Positions 10,264 to 23,987 of a DNA stretch of 64,000 bases are shown piece by piece (within the stretch, counting starts at the first letter, position 1; each line of letters begins with the position of its first letter). Under the pieces are notes generated by a model. That model made no database searches and was not told where the DNA came from. It saw nothing but the letters and a program-made list of their open reading frames with translations. This DNA is from Hetaerina americana (taxonomy: Eukaryota; Arthropoda; Insecta; Odonata; Calopterygidae): contig JAKTNV010000075.1 of NCBI GenBank assembly GCA_022747635.1, positions 620,001 to 684,000 of the forward strand, in the 5' to 3' direction. The translations under genes and the position numbers were made by a program.

Positions 10264-12990
10264 TCACTGCACTTCACTTTCGTTGGGTTGCTTCTTTGTT
10301 CTTCGGCGAGGGGGACGGAAGAGCGGCAGGTCGGGGTCCGGGAGCAGACACGTGGGAGTGGGCAGCTCTGTTCGGCCGCGGTATGCGGGTAAGGTGATTT
10401 CAGGGTAATATCTTGGGAAGGTGGTGTGGATGATCCGTGCCGGCGACTGCAGCTTTATTACTGGCCGGCGACGTAGCAGGTCTCCCATGTTGCCCTTGAT
10501 AGTGGTGAGCAGCTCCACGTTGTAGTCCGCGAGGCAAGCCGCTGTTCTGCATCGGGTGCGGCACAACCTGTGGAGTATGGGTTCGACATCAGCACGATCA
10601 TAGATATATTCCCTGAGGGCGTCAGGTGGGAGGAGCAATCGTTGCAGGACCCTCCGCTCAAAAGACGCATAGCGCTCGATGCCATTGCCCATAGGGAGTA
10701 CCGCGAGTGAGGCGTACTCCAGCACAGGCCTGATAAAGGCCTTGTACAGAAGCACCCCACAGCCCTCGGAGACCCCGTGGCCGATAGCCCGGACGGCCCG
10801 CATAAGGTTGGCACTGCGGCTGCAACTCGCCCTCACGGCACCCGTGTGTTGTCTGAAAGAGATGTTTGTCAATGTGGACGCCTAGGTAGGTAACGGATTT
10901 GGATGGAAGGATAGCTCTGTTCCACAGAGAGATGGAGGGAGGTGAGATGCCGGTTCCACGGTTTTCGTGGCTCCCGGCAAACACCATGAAAATGGATTTC
11001 AGCGGGTTTGGCCGCAGGCGCCATCTCTGAAACCAGCCCACGAGGGTCGAAGCTGCACGCTGCAGATGTTTCAAGGCCGTTTCAACCCGCTGCGCCTGTA
11101 ATCACGGTGCCGTGTCGTCGGCATATTGGCGAGAGTGACTCGCTTGCCGTGGTTTTTGTCTGTGAGCATATCCCAACAGAACAAGGTGAACATCAGAGGA
11201 GAGAGGACGGTGCCCTGAGGGACGCCTGCGAGCAAGGGGAAGGGAGAGGAGATGTGTCCGTTGACTTTCACCCTTGCCTGCTTCTGATGAAGGAAAGAGG
11301 ATATTAATCTTAGAAGTAGGGGGGTTACGCCTTGGGCTAGAGAGTGCTTCCCAATGAGGCCGTCATGCCACACTGTCGAAAGCTCTCTTGATGTCCAAGT
11401 AGAGGGCTGCCACGTATTGTCGTCGGTTGATCGCTTCGGCCGCCGTGTTAGTCAGGAAACTGCGGGTCCGTCGTGCACCTGTTGGGGCGAAAACCAAACT
11501 GATGGGGCGGTAGAACGCCATTATCGTTGAAATGGTCTGTGAGGCGCCGGGTGATGATCGTCTCGAACGATTTGCCAATGACGCTGGTGAGGCAAATGGG
11601 GCGGAAGTTCTCAGCCCTGTTGTTCTTCCCCGGTTTAGGAGGGATGACAATGGTCATGGATTTCCATCTCCGGGGTGAGTATCCTAGAGAGAGTAGGGTG
11701 TTGAATATTAGTAATGAGTGCCTTGTAACAGGCAGGGTCTTTTTGGATGTGACGTATGGTAATACCGTCCGTCCCCGGAGCGGTATGTCGGTGGGGCTTG
11801 TGGGTTGCCATTTCCTCCTTATTAATGAGAAATAAAAGGGGGCCATCCGGGTCTGCTCTCTCCGCTCTCTGCAAAGGAAGTAGGGAGTTGGGCAAGGAGT
11901 CTAATTGGCGTCTGCAAGCTGCTTTGTGGCCCTGATCGAAGGCCGGGTCCTCCTTCGGGCGAAACACCTCGGATAATACTCGTCGGAACTCCTCTGCCTT
12001 ATCCCATGGATCGGTGATAGCGATGCCATCCTTATTAATGAGGTAGTGAGGTTAAACTCCTTGCTTCACTGAGAGGTCTCGGAACTGACGCCAGAAATTT
12101 GCTCCGTCCTTGCTATTAAGCTTGGAACAGGCGATCCTCCAGGATTACTCCTTTTAGGCTATCACCCGTCGCTGGATGATCGCGTTTGAGCAGTTGCATT
12201 CTTTCTTTAGGTCCGGATCTCCAGTGCGGAGCCATTGCCTGTAGAGAATGTTTTCTTTTAATTAATGTAACTACATCCTCGGGAAGGGGCGGGCGGGACG
12301 GATCGATCTGCTTCGTGGGTAGCCGTGCTGTTGCATCTTGGACGCGTCGGTGAGCCGTGTAAGGGCATCATCGACGTCATCCGTCGATAGCGGGGCGGTG
12401 ACTTCCCCAGTGGCATCAGCAATCGTCTTATTGAATGCTTCCCAGTCAGCGTTCTTATAATCCGTGACTGTGAAGCTCCGCCTTGCTGGCCTCCGCGTGC
12501 CCTGCAAGGTAAAAGAGAAAGGGAGATGGTCGGACGTGATGCAGTCTCCAATGGTCACGTCAGCGGTGAGGGAGAATAGGTTAGGGGAAACATGAGCCTG
12601 GTCGGGGTAGGAATGTCCTTGGCCCACGAACGTGGGGAAGGGGATGTCTCAGCGGATAAGGGGTTTCGAAAGGATAAAGTGGTTTAACCGGCGACCTTTG
12701 TCCGTGGTGATCGCATCCCGAATTGACTGGCTCTGGGCGTTAAAGTCACCAAGGATGATGCACGGCTTCCCTAGGGAAAGAAAATTGGTCAGGAGCGGTG
12801 TCGGCAGGGGGTCGTGAGTTCGAGTAGAGCCGCAAACGATGATAGTCTTGAACTAATGCGGCACTCCACAAGGACCGCTTCGTTACCTCCTAACATGGCG
12901 TCTGGAGGTATAAGCAATTCCTTGGCTCCAATGTCCTCATGGAAAAGGAGAGACACTCCCCCTGTCCTAGGTGCTGCCCTTGGTTTCGAG
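10264..12990 (-). pseudogene. ORF2 (endonuclease-RT) of element D, multiply broken
   Basis: In transcription order it carries a piece of endonuclease (GGVSLLFHEDIGAKELL), its end (ITSDHLPFSFTLQG near 12540), then RT blocks ENFRPICLTSVIGKSFE, PPHQFGFRPN, ALYLDIKRAFDSV, LLAGVPQGTVLSPLMF and YADDTA near 11125. The thumb and C-terminus run to 10264 (RPVLEYAS, FERRVLQRLL, ending KKQPNESEVQ). Each block lies in a different frame from the next. The N-terminus of the endonuclease and ORF1 are missing. Confidence 0.72.
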
Positions 12991-13039
12991 CCCCCCTGGG
13001 GGTAGGGGGTTAAAGAATACTCCCGCAGTATCCCTGCTT

Positions 13040-13054
13040 GTCGTAAGAGGCGAC
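13040..13054 (+). other. 5' UTR hairpin of I-like element E1
   Basis: GTCGTAAGAGGCGAC folds as a 4-bp stem with a 7-nt loop, 50 nt from the element's 5' end. It is identical in E2 (15651-15665) within a highly conserved stretch. Probably part of the element's promoter or a structured RNA, but function is not shown. Confidence 0.5.
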
Positions 13055-13590
13055 TAAAAGGGCGGGGAGAAAACCCCGAAAAAAAAACCCCAAGCCAGCA
13101 AGGGATGCGTCCGGACAGTGCTGTGGATCCACTGTCTGTGAGCGGCCATACCATCTGGCCTGCGATCCGCCCAGGTGTTAGCCGTGCCTGGAGACCCGTA
13201 AGGGAGAGAAGGGGATCCTGGAGGGTGATCTTTCTGGTTCCCAGCAGGGTTTCGGATGCCCTGTATGGACCGGAGAGCGATATCCCTCTTCGGCCCCGGA
13301 TATCGCGTAAACGGGAGGCCGGGAACTAGCCACTCACGGTCAATCGGCTTCCGTCGCGTTTTCGCTCCGATGGCGAGTGCCAAGGTTGTGGGGGTCTGCG
13401 TAGGGAGGCCGGAGATGTAAGGGTTTTGGTGGGCCCTTGCACCGAAGATCCACCCCGAAACAGACAACCACTCCAGGAGCGCTATATCCCTCGAGTTAGC
13501 CCTGGCGACCGCTCCGGTTTGGCAGAGTGGCGTCCCAAATGTGTGGCTCCGTGGCGGGTGGGGAGGCCGAGGGACGAATCATTTATTATT

Positions 13591-14755
13591 ATGGAGGAAA
13601 AACCCTTTCCACCACTAAAAAGATCCCGTCCGGACACCGGTGGGGGAGAAAAGTGTATCGGCGCATGTAAGTGCTATTTAATTGTCTTGTGCAAAGGAAG
13701 GTGAGACCTTGAAAAAGGTTTCTCCCTTCTTAATTCGCAGAGTGTTATCACAGATTGTGCCTGGGGACCCAAAGAGCGTGAAGAAGCTCAGGGATGGTAC
13801 ACTACTTATAGAGACCCTGAACGACACACAGAGCGAAAAACTGCTTGCTATGGGAATGCTCCATGACATTCCGATTAAGGTGGAGGTGCACCGCACACTT
13901 AACACCTGTCGGGGAGTCATCAGTCACTACGACCTCCTATACGTGGACATCGAAGAAAACAAGAGACAAATGTTCTCTCAGGGAGTGACTGATTGTCGTC
14001 GACTCACCACTAGGCGCAACGGAGACAACGTGAACAGCACCTTCGTGATCTTGACGTTTGCGCGTGATAGACTATCCGACAAGGTGTTTGTGGGTTATGA
14101 ATCGGTACCAGTGAGGCCATTCATCCCGAATCCCGTGCGTTGTTTCAAATGCCAACGGTTCGGCCATGTCGCGTCGCGCTGCGAGGGCAAGGCCACCTGC
14201 CCGCGCTGTGGCAAAGACACGCACGAGGATAAAGAGTGCTCTTCGGAACCTCTTTGTTTCAATTGCGAGGGTACACACCCAGTGTACTCTCGTGATTGCC
14301 CGAAGATGAATGAAGAAAGGAAAGTCATGGAGATTAAAACACTGGAAAAAATCCCATATGCGGAAGCGAGGAGAAAATATAGGGCACTAATCGCCCCAAC
14401 TTTCTCCCGGTCCTTTGCTTCCGTTGCAACCACGCCATGTGTAAAGTGTAGCATCGCCACGCAGACGGAGATACCGAAAGAATCCCCAATTGAAAACACG
14501 CAAGTGCCTAAACCCAAAAGGGTGAAGGATGGAAAGAGTAAGGTGGACAAGGAGCCACCTACTCCTGTGGGCCCTTCAAAGAAGAGCCCACAAAAAACCA
14601 CCAAGGAGAACACGCCAAAAGGGCGTGAGAATACACCTTCCCCGCCGCCTCCAGTGAAGCCAAAGAAGCCGGAGGTAATTGAAGAGGACCAGAGTATCTC
14701 TGATACTGAGGTCTTTGCAAACGAGTGGAAGAGGAAACATCGCTTCAAGCGATAA
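13591..14755 (+). pseudogene. ORF1 (gag-like) of I-like element E1, one frameshift
   Basis: The ATG at 13591 begins MEEKPFPPLKRSRPDTGGG, but the frame shifts near 13693. From about 13682 to 14755 it is open: an RRM-like region (KLRDGTLLIETLND ... RTLNTCRGVI), then knuckles CFKCQRFGHVASRC, CPRCGKDTHEDKEC and CFNCEGTHPVYSRDC, then a Pro/Lys-rich tail. The copy in E2 keeps the frame across this point but breaks elsewhere, so both derive from one longer ORF1. This protein type binds element RNA in I-clade elements. Confidence 0.8.
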
Positions 14756-14845
14756 CCTTTATAGATTTGGTGATCTCCCTTTTTAGTCAACTTATTTATT
14801 TATACATTTATTTATTTATTTATTCATTTTAATTTAACATTTTAA

Positions 14846-15600
14846 ATGTGTTCCATTCTGCAGTGGAACTGCAATGGTTTTTATTGGCACAAGGAGGAGC
14901 TGGCCATTTTAATCCAAGATTTTAAACCCTCTTGTATTTGTCTCCAAGAGACCCATTTTAAGGCTGAAGATAAGGGTATTCTGAAGTGGTTCACTGTTTT
15001 TAGAATGGATGACCTTAGTGGCCAACGAGCCCAGGGGGGAGTAGCAGTTGCGGCCCTTGAGGCCCTTTACACCTCGCGAGTCCAACTGAACTCTCCATTC
15101 CAAGCCGTCGCTGTCACGGTGCACACCCCTGAGAGGATGACGTTATGCAACGTGTATCTGCCAGAGGGTGCACCGGTGACCCGCCTGAATCTTGAAGCCC
15201 TTGTCCACCAGCTTCCTCAGCCGTTCATTATGATGGGAGATTTTAATGCCCATGATCCTCTCTGGGGAGGGCCAGAAACCCAAAGTACTAGGAGAGGTCG
15301 AATCTTATCCAACTTTATTGAGGATTTTAACCTGTTTTTATTAAATAGCGGCGAAAAAACCCGCTTTAACAGATTTAATGGGGAATTCTCAGTAATAGAT
15401 CTTTGTCTATGCTCGACATGTCTAGCCCCAAAGGTGAAAATGTCCGCCCACAACGATCTCTGTGGGAGTGACAATTTTCCTCTTCTACTCGTTAAAGAAG
15501 ACTCTTCGCCCACCATTTCAAAACCTCCGGAAAAGTGGCGTATTAACCGTGCGGACTGGCCACTTTTCAAGCATACGTTTACATATAAATACGATGCAAG
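14846..15600 (+). pseudogene. ORF2 5' part (endonuclease) of E1
   Basis: The ATG at 14846 starts MCSILQWNCNGFYWHKEEL. Endonuclease motifs are LQETHFKAED, GGVAVAALEAL, MMGDFNAHDPLWGG and SDNFPLLL (the usual SDH is SDN here). The frame reaches the E2 insertion at 15600 and continues in sequence at 21340. Changing the conserved His of SDH would be expected to damage catalysis. Inference: E1 was already inactive or decaying. Confidence 0.8.
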
Positions 15601-15650
15601 TCCCCCCCGCGGGTAGGGGGATAGAGAATACTCCCGCAGTATCCCTGCTT

Positions 15651-15665
15651 GTCGTAAGAGGCGAC
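15651..15665 (+). other. 5' UTR hairpin of I-like element E2
   Basis: Same GTCGTAAGAGGCGAC hairpin as in E1, 51 nt from the element's 5' end. Confidence 0.5.
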
Positions 15666-16199
15666 TAAAAGGGCGGGGAGAAAACCCCGAAAACAAACCC
15701 CAAGCCAGCAAGGGATGCGTCCGGACAGTGCTGTGGATCCACTGTCTGTGAGCGGCCATACCATCCGGCCTGCGATCCGCCCAGGTGTTAGCCGTGCCTG
15801 GAGACCCGTAAGGGAGAGAAGGGGATCCTGGAGGGTGATCTTTCTGGTTCCCAGCAGGGTTTCGGATGCCCTGTATGGACCGGAGAGCGATATCCCTCTT
15901 CGGCCCCGGATTTCGCGTAAACGGGAGGCCGGGAACTAGCCACTCCCGGTCAATCGGCTTCCGTCGCGTTTTTGCTCCGGTGGCGAGTGCCAAGGTTGTG
16001 GGGGTCTGCGTAGGGAGGTCGGAGATGTAAGGGTTTTGGTGGGCCCTTGCACCGAAGATCCACCCCGAAAATGAAACCACTCCTGAGGCGCTATATCCCT
16101 CGAGTTAGCCCTGGCGACCGCTCCGGTTTGGCGGAGTGGCGTCCCAAATGTGTGGCTCCGTGGCGGGTGGGGAGGCCGAGGGACGAATCACTTATTATT

Positions 16200-17364
16200 A
16201 TGGAGGAAAAACCCTTTCCACCACTAAAAAGATCCCGTCCGGACACCGGCGGGGGAGAAAAGTGCATTGGCGCATGTAAGCGCTATTTAATTATGTCGTG
16301 CATAAAGGAAGGTGAAACCTTGAAAAAGGTTTCTCCTTTCTTAATTCGCAGTTTTGTCACAGATTGTGCCTGGGGACCCAAAGAGCGTGAAGAAGCTCCG
16401 GGATGGTACACTTCTTATAGAGACCCTGAACGATACACAAAGCGAAAAACTGCTTGCTATGGGAATGCTCCATGACATTCCGAAGAAGGTGGAGGTGCAC
16501 CGCACTCTTAACACCTGTCGGGGAGTCATCAGGCACTACGACCTCCTATACGTGGACATCGAAGAAATCAAGAGAGAAATGTTCTCTCAGGGAGTGACTG
16601 ATTGTCGTCGACTCACCACAAGGCGCAACGGAGAAAACGTAAACAGCACCTCCGTGATCTTGACGTTTGCGCGTGATAGACTACCCGACAAGGTGTTTGT
16701 GGGCTATGAATCGGTACCAGTGAGGCCATTCATCCCAAATCCCGTGCGTTGTTTCAAATGCCAACGGTTCGGCCATGTCGCGTCGCGCTGCGAGGGTAAG
16801 GCCACCTGCCCGCGATGTGGCAAAGACGCGCACGAGGATAAAGAGTGCTCTTCGGAACCTCTTTGTGTCAATTTCGAGGGTACACACCCAGTGTACTCTC
16901 GTGATTGCCCGAAGATGAAAGAAGAGAGGAAAGTCATGGAGATAAAAACCCTTGAAAAAATCCCATATGCGGAAGCGAGGAGAAAATACAGGGCGCTAAT
17001 CGCTCCAACTTTCTCCCGGTCCTTTGCTTCCGTTGCAACCACGCAATGTGTAAAGTGTACCATCGCCACGCAGACGGAGATACCGAAAGAATCCCCAATT
17101 GAAAACACGCAAGTGCCTAAACCCAAAAGGGTGAAGGATGGAAAGAGTAAGGGGGACAAGGAGCCACCTACTGCTGTGGGCCTTTCAAAGAAGAGCCCAC
17201 AAAAAACCACCAAGGGGAACACGCCAAAAGGGCGTGAGAATACACCTTCCCCGCATCCTCCAGTCAAGCCAAAGAAGCCGGAGGTAATTGAAGAGGACCA
17301 GAGTATCTCTGATACTGAGGTCTTCGCAAACGAGTGGAAGAGGAAACATCGCTTCAAGCGATAA
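16200..17364 (+). pseudogene. ORF1 (gag-like) of I-like element E2, one frameshift
   Basis: It starts at ATG 16200 (MEEKPFPPLKRSRPDTGGG) and stays in frame through MSCIKEGETLKKVSPFLIR. It then shifts near 16350 (the sequence after LIR is shorter than in E1). The remaining frame runs to 17364 with knuckles CFKCQRFGHVASRC and CPRCGKDAHEDKEC. The third knuckle has Cys changed to Phe (CVNFEG in place of CFNCEG), which would break zinc binding. Tail Pro/Lys-rich as in E1. Confidence 0.8.
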
Positions 17365-17441
17365 CCTCAATAGAGTTGGTCATCTCCCTTTTTGTCATCG
17401 TATTTATTTATATATTTATTTATTTTAATTTAACACTTTAA

Positions 17442-20400
17442 ATGTGTTCCATTCTGCAGTGGAACTGCAATGGCTTTTATCGGCACAAGGAGGAGCTGGC
17501 CATTTTAATCCAAGACTTTAAACCCTCTTGTATTTGTCTCCAAGAGACCCATTTTAAGGCTGAAGATAAGGGTATTCTGAAGGGGTTCACTGTTTTTAGA
17601 ATGGATTACCTAAGTGGCCAACGAGCCCAAGGGGGAGTAGCAGTGGCGGCCCGTGAGGCCCTTTACACCTCGCGAGTCCAACTGAACTCTCCCTTCCAGG
17701 CCGTCGCTGTCACGTTGCACACCCCTGAGAGGATGACGTTATGCAACGTGTATCTGCCGGAGGGTGCAACGGTGACCCGCCTGAACCTTGAAGCCCTTGT
17801 CCACCAGCTTCCTCAGCCGTTCATTTTGATGGGAGATTTTAATGCCCATGATCCTCTCTTGGGAGGTCCAGAAACCCAAAGCAATAGGAGAGGTCGAATT
17901 TTATCCAACTTTATTGAGGATTTTAACCTGTTTTTATTAAATAGTGGCGAAAAAACCCGCTTTAACAGCTTCAATGGGGAATTCTCAGCAATAGATCTTT
18001 GTCTATGCTCGAGAAGTCTAGCCCCAAAGCTGAAAATGTCCACCCACAACGATCTCTATGGGAGTGACCATTTTCCTCTTCTACTCGTTAAGGAAGACTC
18101 TTCGCCCACCATTTCAAAACCTCCGGAAAAGTGGCGTATTAACCGTGCGGACTGGCAACTTTTCAAGCGCACGTTAAATATAAATACGACGCAAGTTTCG
18201 ACGCGTTGCACAACGTCGATAAACTAAGTTCAACGCTGTTGGCGGCAGCTACCAAAAGTATCCCTCGTACGACCGGGAACATTAATCGAGCTCCTGTCCC
18301 TTGGTGGAACGGGGAATGCGACCGGGCGATTCGGGCGAGGAAAAAAGCATTGAGTATTTTTAGAAAATATCCCACGGCAACTAATCTGGCATCGTACCGC
18401 CGTCTGAGAGCGCGAGCTCGAAGGGCCGTGAAGGAGGCCAAGAGGGCTTCCTGGATAGAATACGTCTCTACCATCAACCATCGCACGCCACTTGGTCAGG
18501 TATGGGACAAAGTGAAGAAAATCTCCGGGTCCAAGGGCTCATTTGTCATCTCGCCATTGCTTGTTGCTGGCCGGGTGGTTAATTCACCTGCCGAAATAAG
18601 CAACATATTTGCCAGTCAGTTCGCGGCCAATAGCAGTGACGAGGGCTATGCCGCGGACCTTGCGAACCTGAAGAGGTGATGCGAGAGTCCCTCTCAATTT
18701 TGGTGCAGGTCCTACAAGCGAATATTACAATGAGCCTTTCACGCCCTGGGAGCTTAAATCCGCCATCGTAGACTCCCATTACACCTCTCCAGGGGCGGAC
18801 GAAATCCACAACGCATTTCTCCGGAACATTCCGGAAACTGCGATTGGGTGGTCCGAAATACCCTCAACCAACTTTGGAACGAGGGCAGTTTTCCAAATGC
18901 CTGGCGAGAGTCCATCGTGATACCAATCCCAAAACAGACAAGGACAAAAATGACCCGAACAACTACGGTCCCATATCTCTCACCAGCTGTTTGTGCAAGG
19001 TGATGGAACGGATGGTAAACCGACGTCTCATGTGGTGCTTGGAGAGTCGACACCTGCTCTCCGACGCTCAGTGCGGCTTTCGGCGTGGCAGGTCCACGAC
19101 AGACCATCTGGTGCGCACTGAGAACTTCATCCAGGAACTTCATCCTTTCTCCACCGTCAACACGTCATAGCAGTCTTCTTCGACCTGGAGAAGGCCTATG
19201 ATAGTGTGTGGCGATGGAGAATCCTCAACACGCTCCACAAGTGGGGATTTAGAGGCAACATGGCCCTATTTATCAGGAATTTTTAAACTAACCGCCTTTT
19301 TAAAGTAAGGACTGGGAAGCACTTATCCCGATCTTTTACACAGGAGAACGGGGTACCCCAGGGTTCAGTACTGAGCGTGACGTTATTTGCCATCGCCATC
19401 AACGACGTGGTGGAATGCATCAATGCCCCGGTGATGGCATCGCCTTATGTGGACGACCTAGCCATATTTTGCCGGTCGACACGACTGCCAAACGCTTCCA
19501 GGCAAGCCCAGGTGACTCTAAACAAACTGGGAGAGTGGTCGCGAAAGAACGGATTTCGTTTCTCCATGGAGAAAACGAAATGCGTGCACTTTCACCGTCT
19601 TCACGGTTACCACGTTACCCCGACCCTAACCCTGTTGGGTAGGCTTCTCCCATTTGTGGAGTCCGTCCGCTTTCTCGGCATGATCCTGGACCAAAAGCTG
19701 AACTGGCGGGAGCATATCCGCGTGTTACGCGAGAGGTGTCGCCAAACCCTCAACGTTTTAAAGTTTTTAACTCACTCCACTTGGGGAGCAGACCGCACCA
19801 CCATGCTTTTATTGTACAGAGGCTTGGTGCGATCCAAACTGGACTATGGTTCCATAGTGTATTCCTCAGGACGAGAGTCTTACTTGAGACCACTCACATG
19901 TGTCCACAATGCTGGGATACGGTTGGCCACCGGGGCATTTAGAACAAGCCCAGTCCCAAGCTTACTTGCAGACGCAGGGGAGCCTCCGTTGGAAACCCGC
20001 AGGATGATTTTAATGGGCAACTATGCCTGTAAAATTTTATCGGATACAATCCACCCATGTTTTAACATAGTTTTTAACCAACGGTTTTTAGACTTATTTA
20101 ACAGGCGGAGAAGGGCAACTTTGCCCCTCGCCATTCGTTTTAATGATTTTATTAATGAGGTAAATTTTACATTTCCTCAAATATGCCCCGTCTCCTATGC
20201 TAAGTATCCGCCTTGGTTAACACCAATGCCGGATATTAAACTCATTGCCTGTGCACATCGCAAAGCCAAAACGACCGATTCCGAATACCAGCAGCTCTTC
20301 AGTGCCGTCCTCGGCTCACTTTCTGACTTTGTCCCAGTCTACACCGACGGGTCAAAGTCAGAATCTGCATGTGCGTATGCGGTCGTGTCCCACTACCATG

Positions 20401-21142
20401 GAGTCGTGAGGAAAAAACTGCACACTTCCTGCAGCATTTTCACAGCCGAGCTGTCAGCCATAAGGACGGCCCTAGGAGAAATAAAAGAAAGCAATGGCTC
20501 TTTCCTCATCTGCACAGACTCGTTTAGCGCCCTAAAATCTTAATCGGTCTTTGCATCTTTGCACCCGATAGTCCAGGAGATCCATTATACCCTGTTGTCC
20601 CTTCAGAGAAAGGGGAACAGGGTCTCCTTTATATGGACTCCTGGTCACGTCGGCATAAGAGGTAACGAAAAAGCTGACCAGGCAGCGAAGGATGCCCTTC
20701 GACAACCCGAGACCGACTCCACCTTGGTTCCAATGGAGGACGTAAAGGCTGCCTTGCGGAACTCGGTCCTGCATCAGTGGAAGGAGACTTGGCAGTCTCT
20801 GCAAAATAATAAACTCTGGGCAATAAAACCGGTCGTTTCACCATGGTCCTCTTCCATCCGGAAAATTCGGAGGGAAGAGGTCATGATTACGCGCCAAAGA
20901 ATAGGACACTCTGCCCTCACTCATTCGTACCTCTTTGCGGAGGTAAAAGAACAGCCTCGCTGCAATGAGTGTTTCCAACCCCTGACGATAAAACATATCC
21001 TGACGGAATTTACAACATACCAAAGGGTCAGAGACATGTTCAAGATAAGAGGAGACTTAAGAAATATTTTAGGGGATGACTCTGGGTCTATAAACCGAGT
21101 CTTAAGTTTTTAAGGTATACTGGTTTAATGGGGCAGCTTTAG
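17442..21142 (+). pseudogene. ORF2 (endonuclease-RT-RNase H) of E2, multiply broken
   Basis: ATG 17442 opens the endonuclease (ILQWNCNGFYRHKEEL, LQETHFK, LMGDFNAHDP, SDHFPLLL). The frame shifts near 18180, stops with TGA at about 18677-18679, and shifts again near 18700, 18840 and 19130 (a duplicated CTTCATCCAGGAA stretch). RT with YVDD near 19446 and most of RNase H are open from 19377 to 20543, where a TAA replaces a Leu codon. The last part is open from 20559 to 21113, then loses one T. Copy A (2-2095) is the undamaged comparison. Confidence 0.85.
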
Positions 21143-21339
21143 CTTTGGAGCTCATAATTTTAATGCTTTTGAATTTAGCATTTTCCTTTTTTTTTGTTTA
21201 TATTATTTATTTATATATTTATTCGTATTTATTTGTTTACTTTTTCCTAGTTTAAAAGGAACATAAGTTTTACGTTATGACAGTGGTGCAAAATGACCAT
21301 AGCTGTCGACGCACCCTACAATTTCCTAAAACTACTACT

Positions 21340-22707
<1,368 letters not shown>

Positions 22708-22758
22708 ACACGACGCGACGGGATCGCCATCCGACACCCGGCGTACGTCGATAAAAAA

Positions 22759-22774
22759 GGTCCTTCTAAGGACC
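22759..22774 (+). terminator. Histone 3' stem-loop, H4 unit 1
   Basis: GGTCCTTCTAAGGACC: perfect 6-bp stem, UCUA loop, A-run before it. It lies 52 nt after the H4 stop. Binds SLBP for cleavage of non-polyadenylated histone mRNA. Confidence 0.95.
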
Positions 22775-23347
22775 AATACAATGTTCAGAGATGGAGCCAA
22801 TCCTTTGCCATAACGGAACGAAAAATTATTCCCTATTCGCCATAGCGTGTGTGACGGCGATAAATAGTAAAGTAAGACCTGTTCGAACGCACCGGAAAAA
22901 AAATGGCGGTGATAATAGAGTTGAAATTGTATGAGCCATTACCGACGTAAAAGACATTGTCAGCGAATCGGAATAAGCACGTGGCAACGGACTGGCGACA
23001 ATGTAAATCGCGCCGTTGCAACCGTACATGAATTAGCACGTGGCAACGGACTGGCGACAATGTATATCGCGCCGTTGCAACCATACATGTTAACAAGAAA
23101 TAAGCGGCAGATTGCAGGTGAAATTTTATGACAGACTATGAAATACATCGTAAACGAATCAGTGTCACCTTCAATCATTCTTCGTTGCATTTCAGCGAAC
23201 GCTTTCACTTTTTATACGCTGTATTTCCCATCGTTTACCTTAGCCCAATTATAGCTCCACTTTTCAGTCCCTATGCTTATCACGTTTATTGTTATTATTT
23301 TTTTTTTTCACATGACATTTATCGCGTACATCTCTCTAGTATGTTCT
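22775..23347. other. H4-H2A intergenic spacer, unit 1
   Basis: No gene. Holds the 59-bp tandem repeat listed next and is nearly identical in units 2 and 3. Small frames here are chance readings. Confidence 0.7.
22976..23093. repeat. Two-copy 59-bp tandem repeat with internal hairpin, unit 1
   Basis: Each copy starts AGCACGTGGCAACGG and contains CCGTTGCAA about 25 nt on, so GCAACGG/CCGTTGC can pair in each copy. Present in all three H4-H2A spacers. AGCACGTG includes an E-box (CACGTG). Confidence 0.8.
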
Positions 23348-23363
23348 GGTCCTGAAAAGGACC
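23348..23363 (-). terminator. Histone 3' stem-loop, H2A unit 1
   Basis: Minus strand GGTCCTTTTCAGGACC: perfect 6-bp stem, UUUC loop, 22 nt after the H2A stop. Confidence 0.95.
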
Positions 23364-23385
23364 TTTTATGCGCACAGCGTGATGC

Positions 23386-23930
<545 letters not shown>

Positions 23931-23987
23931 CATTCTAAATAAGATTCAAAATCCAAATTCAGTTACGTAGATTCTAAAATCGATAAA

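Larger units (their letters stand above)
9862..12990 (-). mobile_element. Decayed non-LTR element D
   Basis: A minus-strand remnant whose ORF2 pieces run from 12990 down to 10264, followed by about 400 nt of presumed 3' UTR. The 5' end is cut by the I-like element E1 at 12991. The family is distinct from the other Jockey-like elements here. Clade is not resolved, probably Jockey or R1-like. Confidence 0.65.
12991..15600 (+). mobile_element. I-like element E1, 5' part (split by E2)
   Basis: Complete 5' end: a C-run/G-run (CCCCCCTGGGGG), then a 600-nt 5' UTR, ORF1, an AT-rich inter-ORF stretch and the start of ORF2. E2 interrupts it at 15600, and E1 resumes at 21340-22066. The left end lies inside element D. 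Confidence 0.85.
15601..21339 (+). mobile_element. I-like element E2, near full length, nested in E1
   Basis: Flanked by an 11-bp direct repeat TACGATGCAAG (15590-15600 and 21339-21349), a target-site duplication (TSD) in E1's ORF2; its first bases may blend with the tail. It has a 5' C/G-run, ORF1, ORF2, an AT-rich 3' UTR and a (ACT)n tail. Length about 5.7 kb. It is younger than E1, but its ORFs are broken. Confidence 0.9.

Noticed and set aside
12991..13060. HDV-like ribozyme at the I-like 5' end
   Set aside because: Could not assign the nested pseudoknot by eye. Reported only as a structured 5' UTR.
22976..23093. CRISPR-like repeat
   Set aside because: Only two adjacent copies without spacers, in a eukaryotic histone array.
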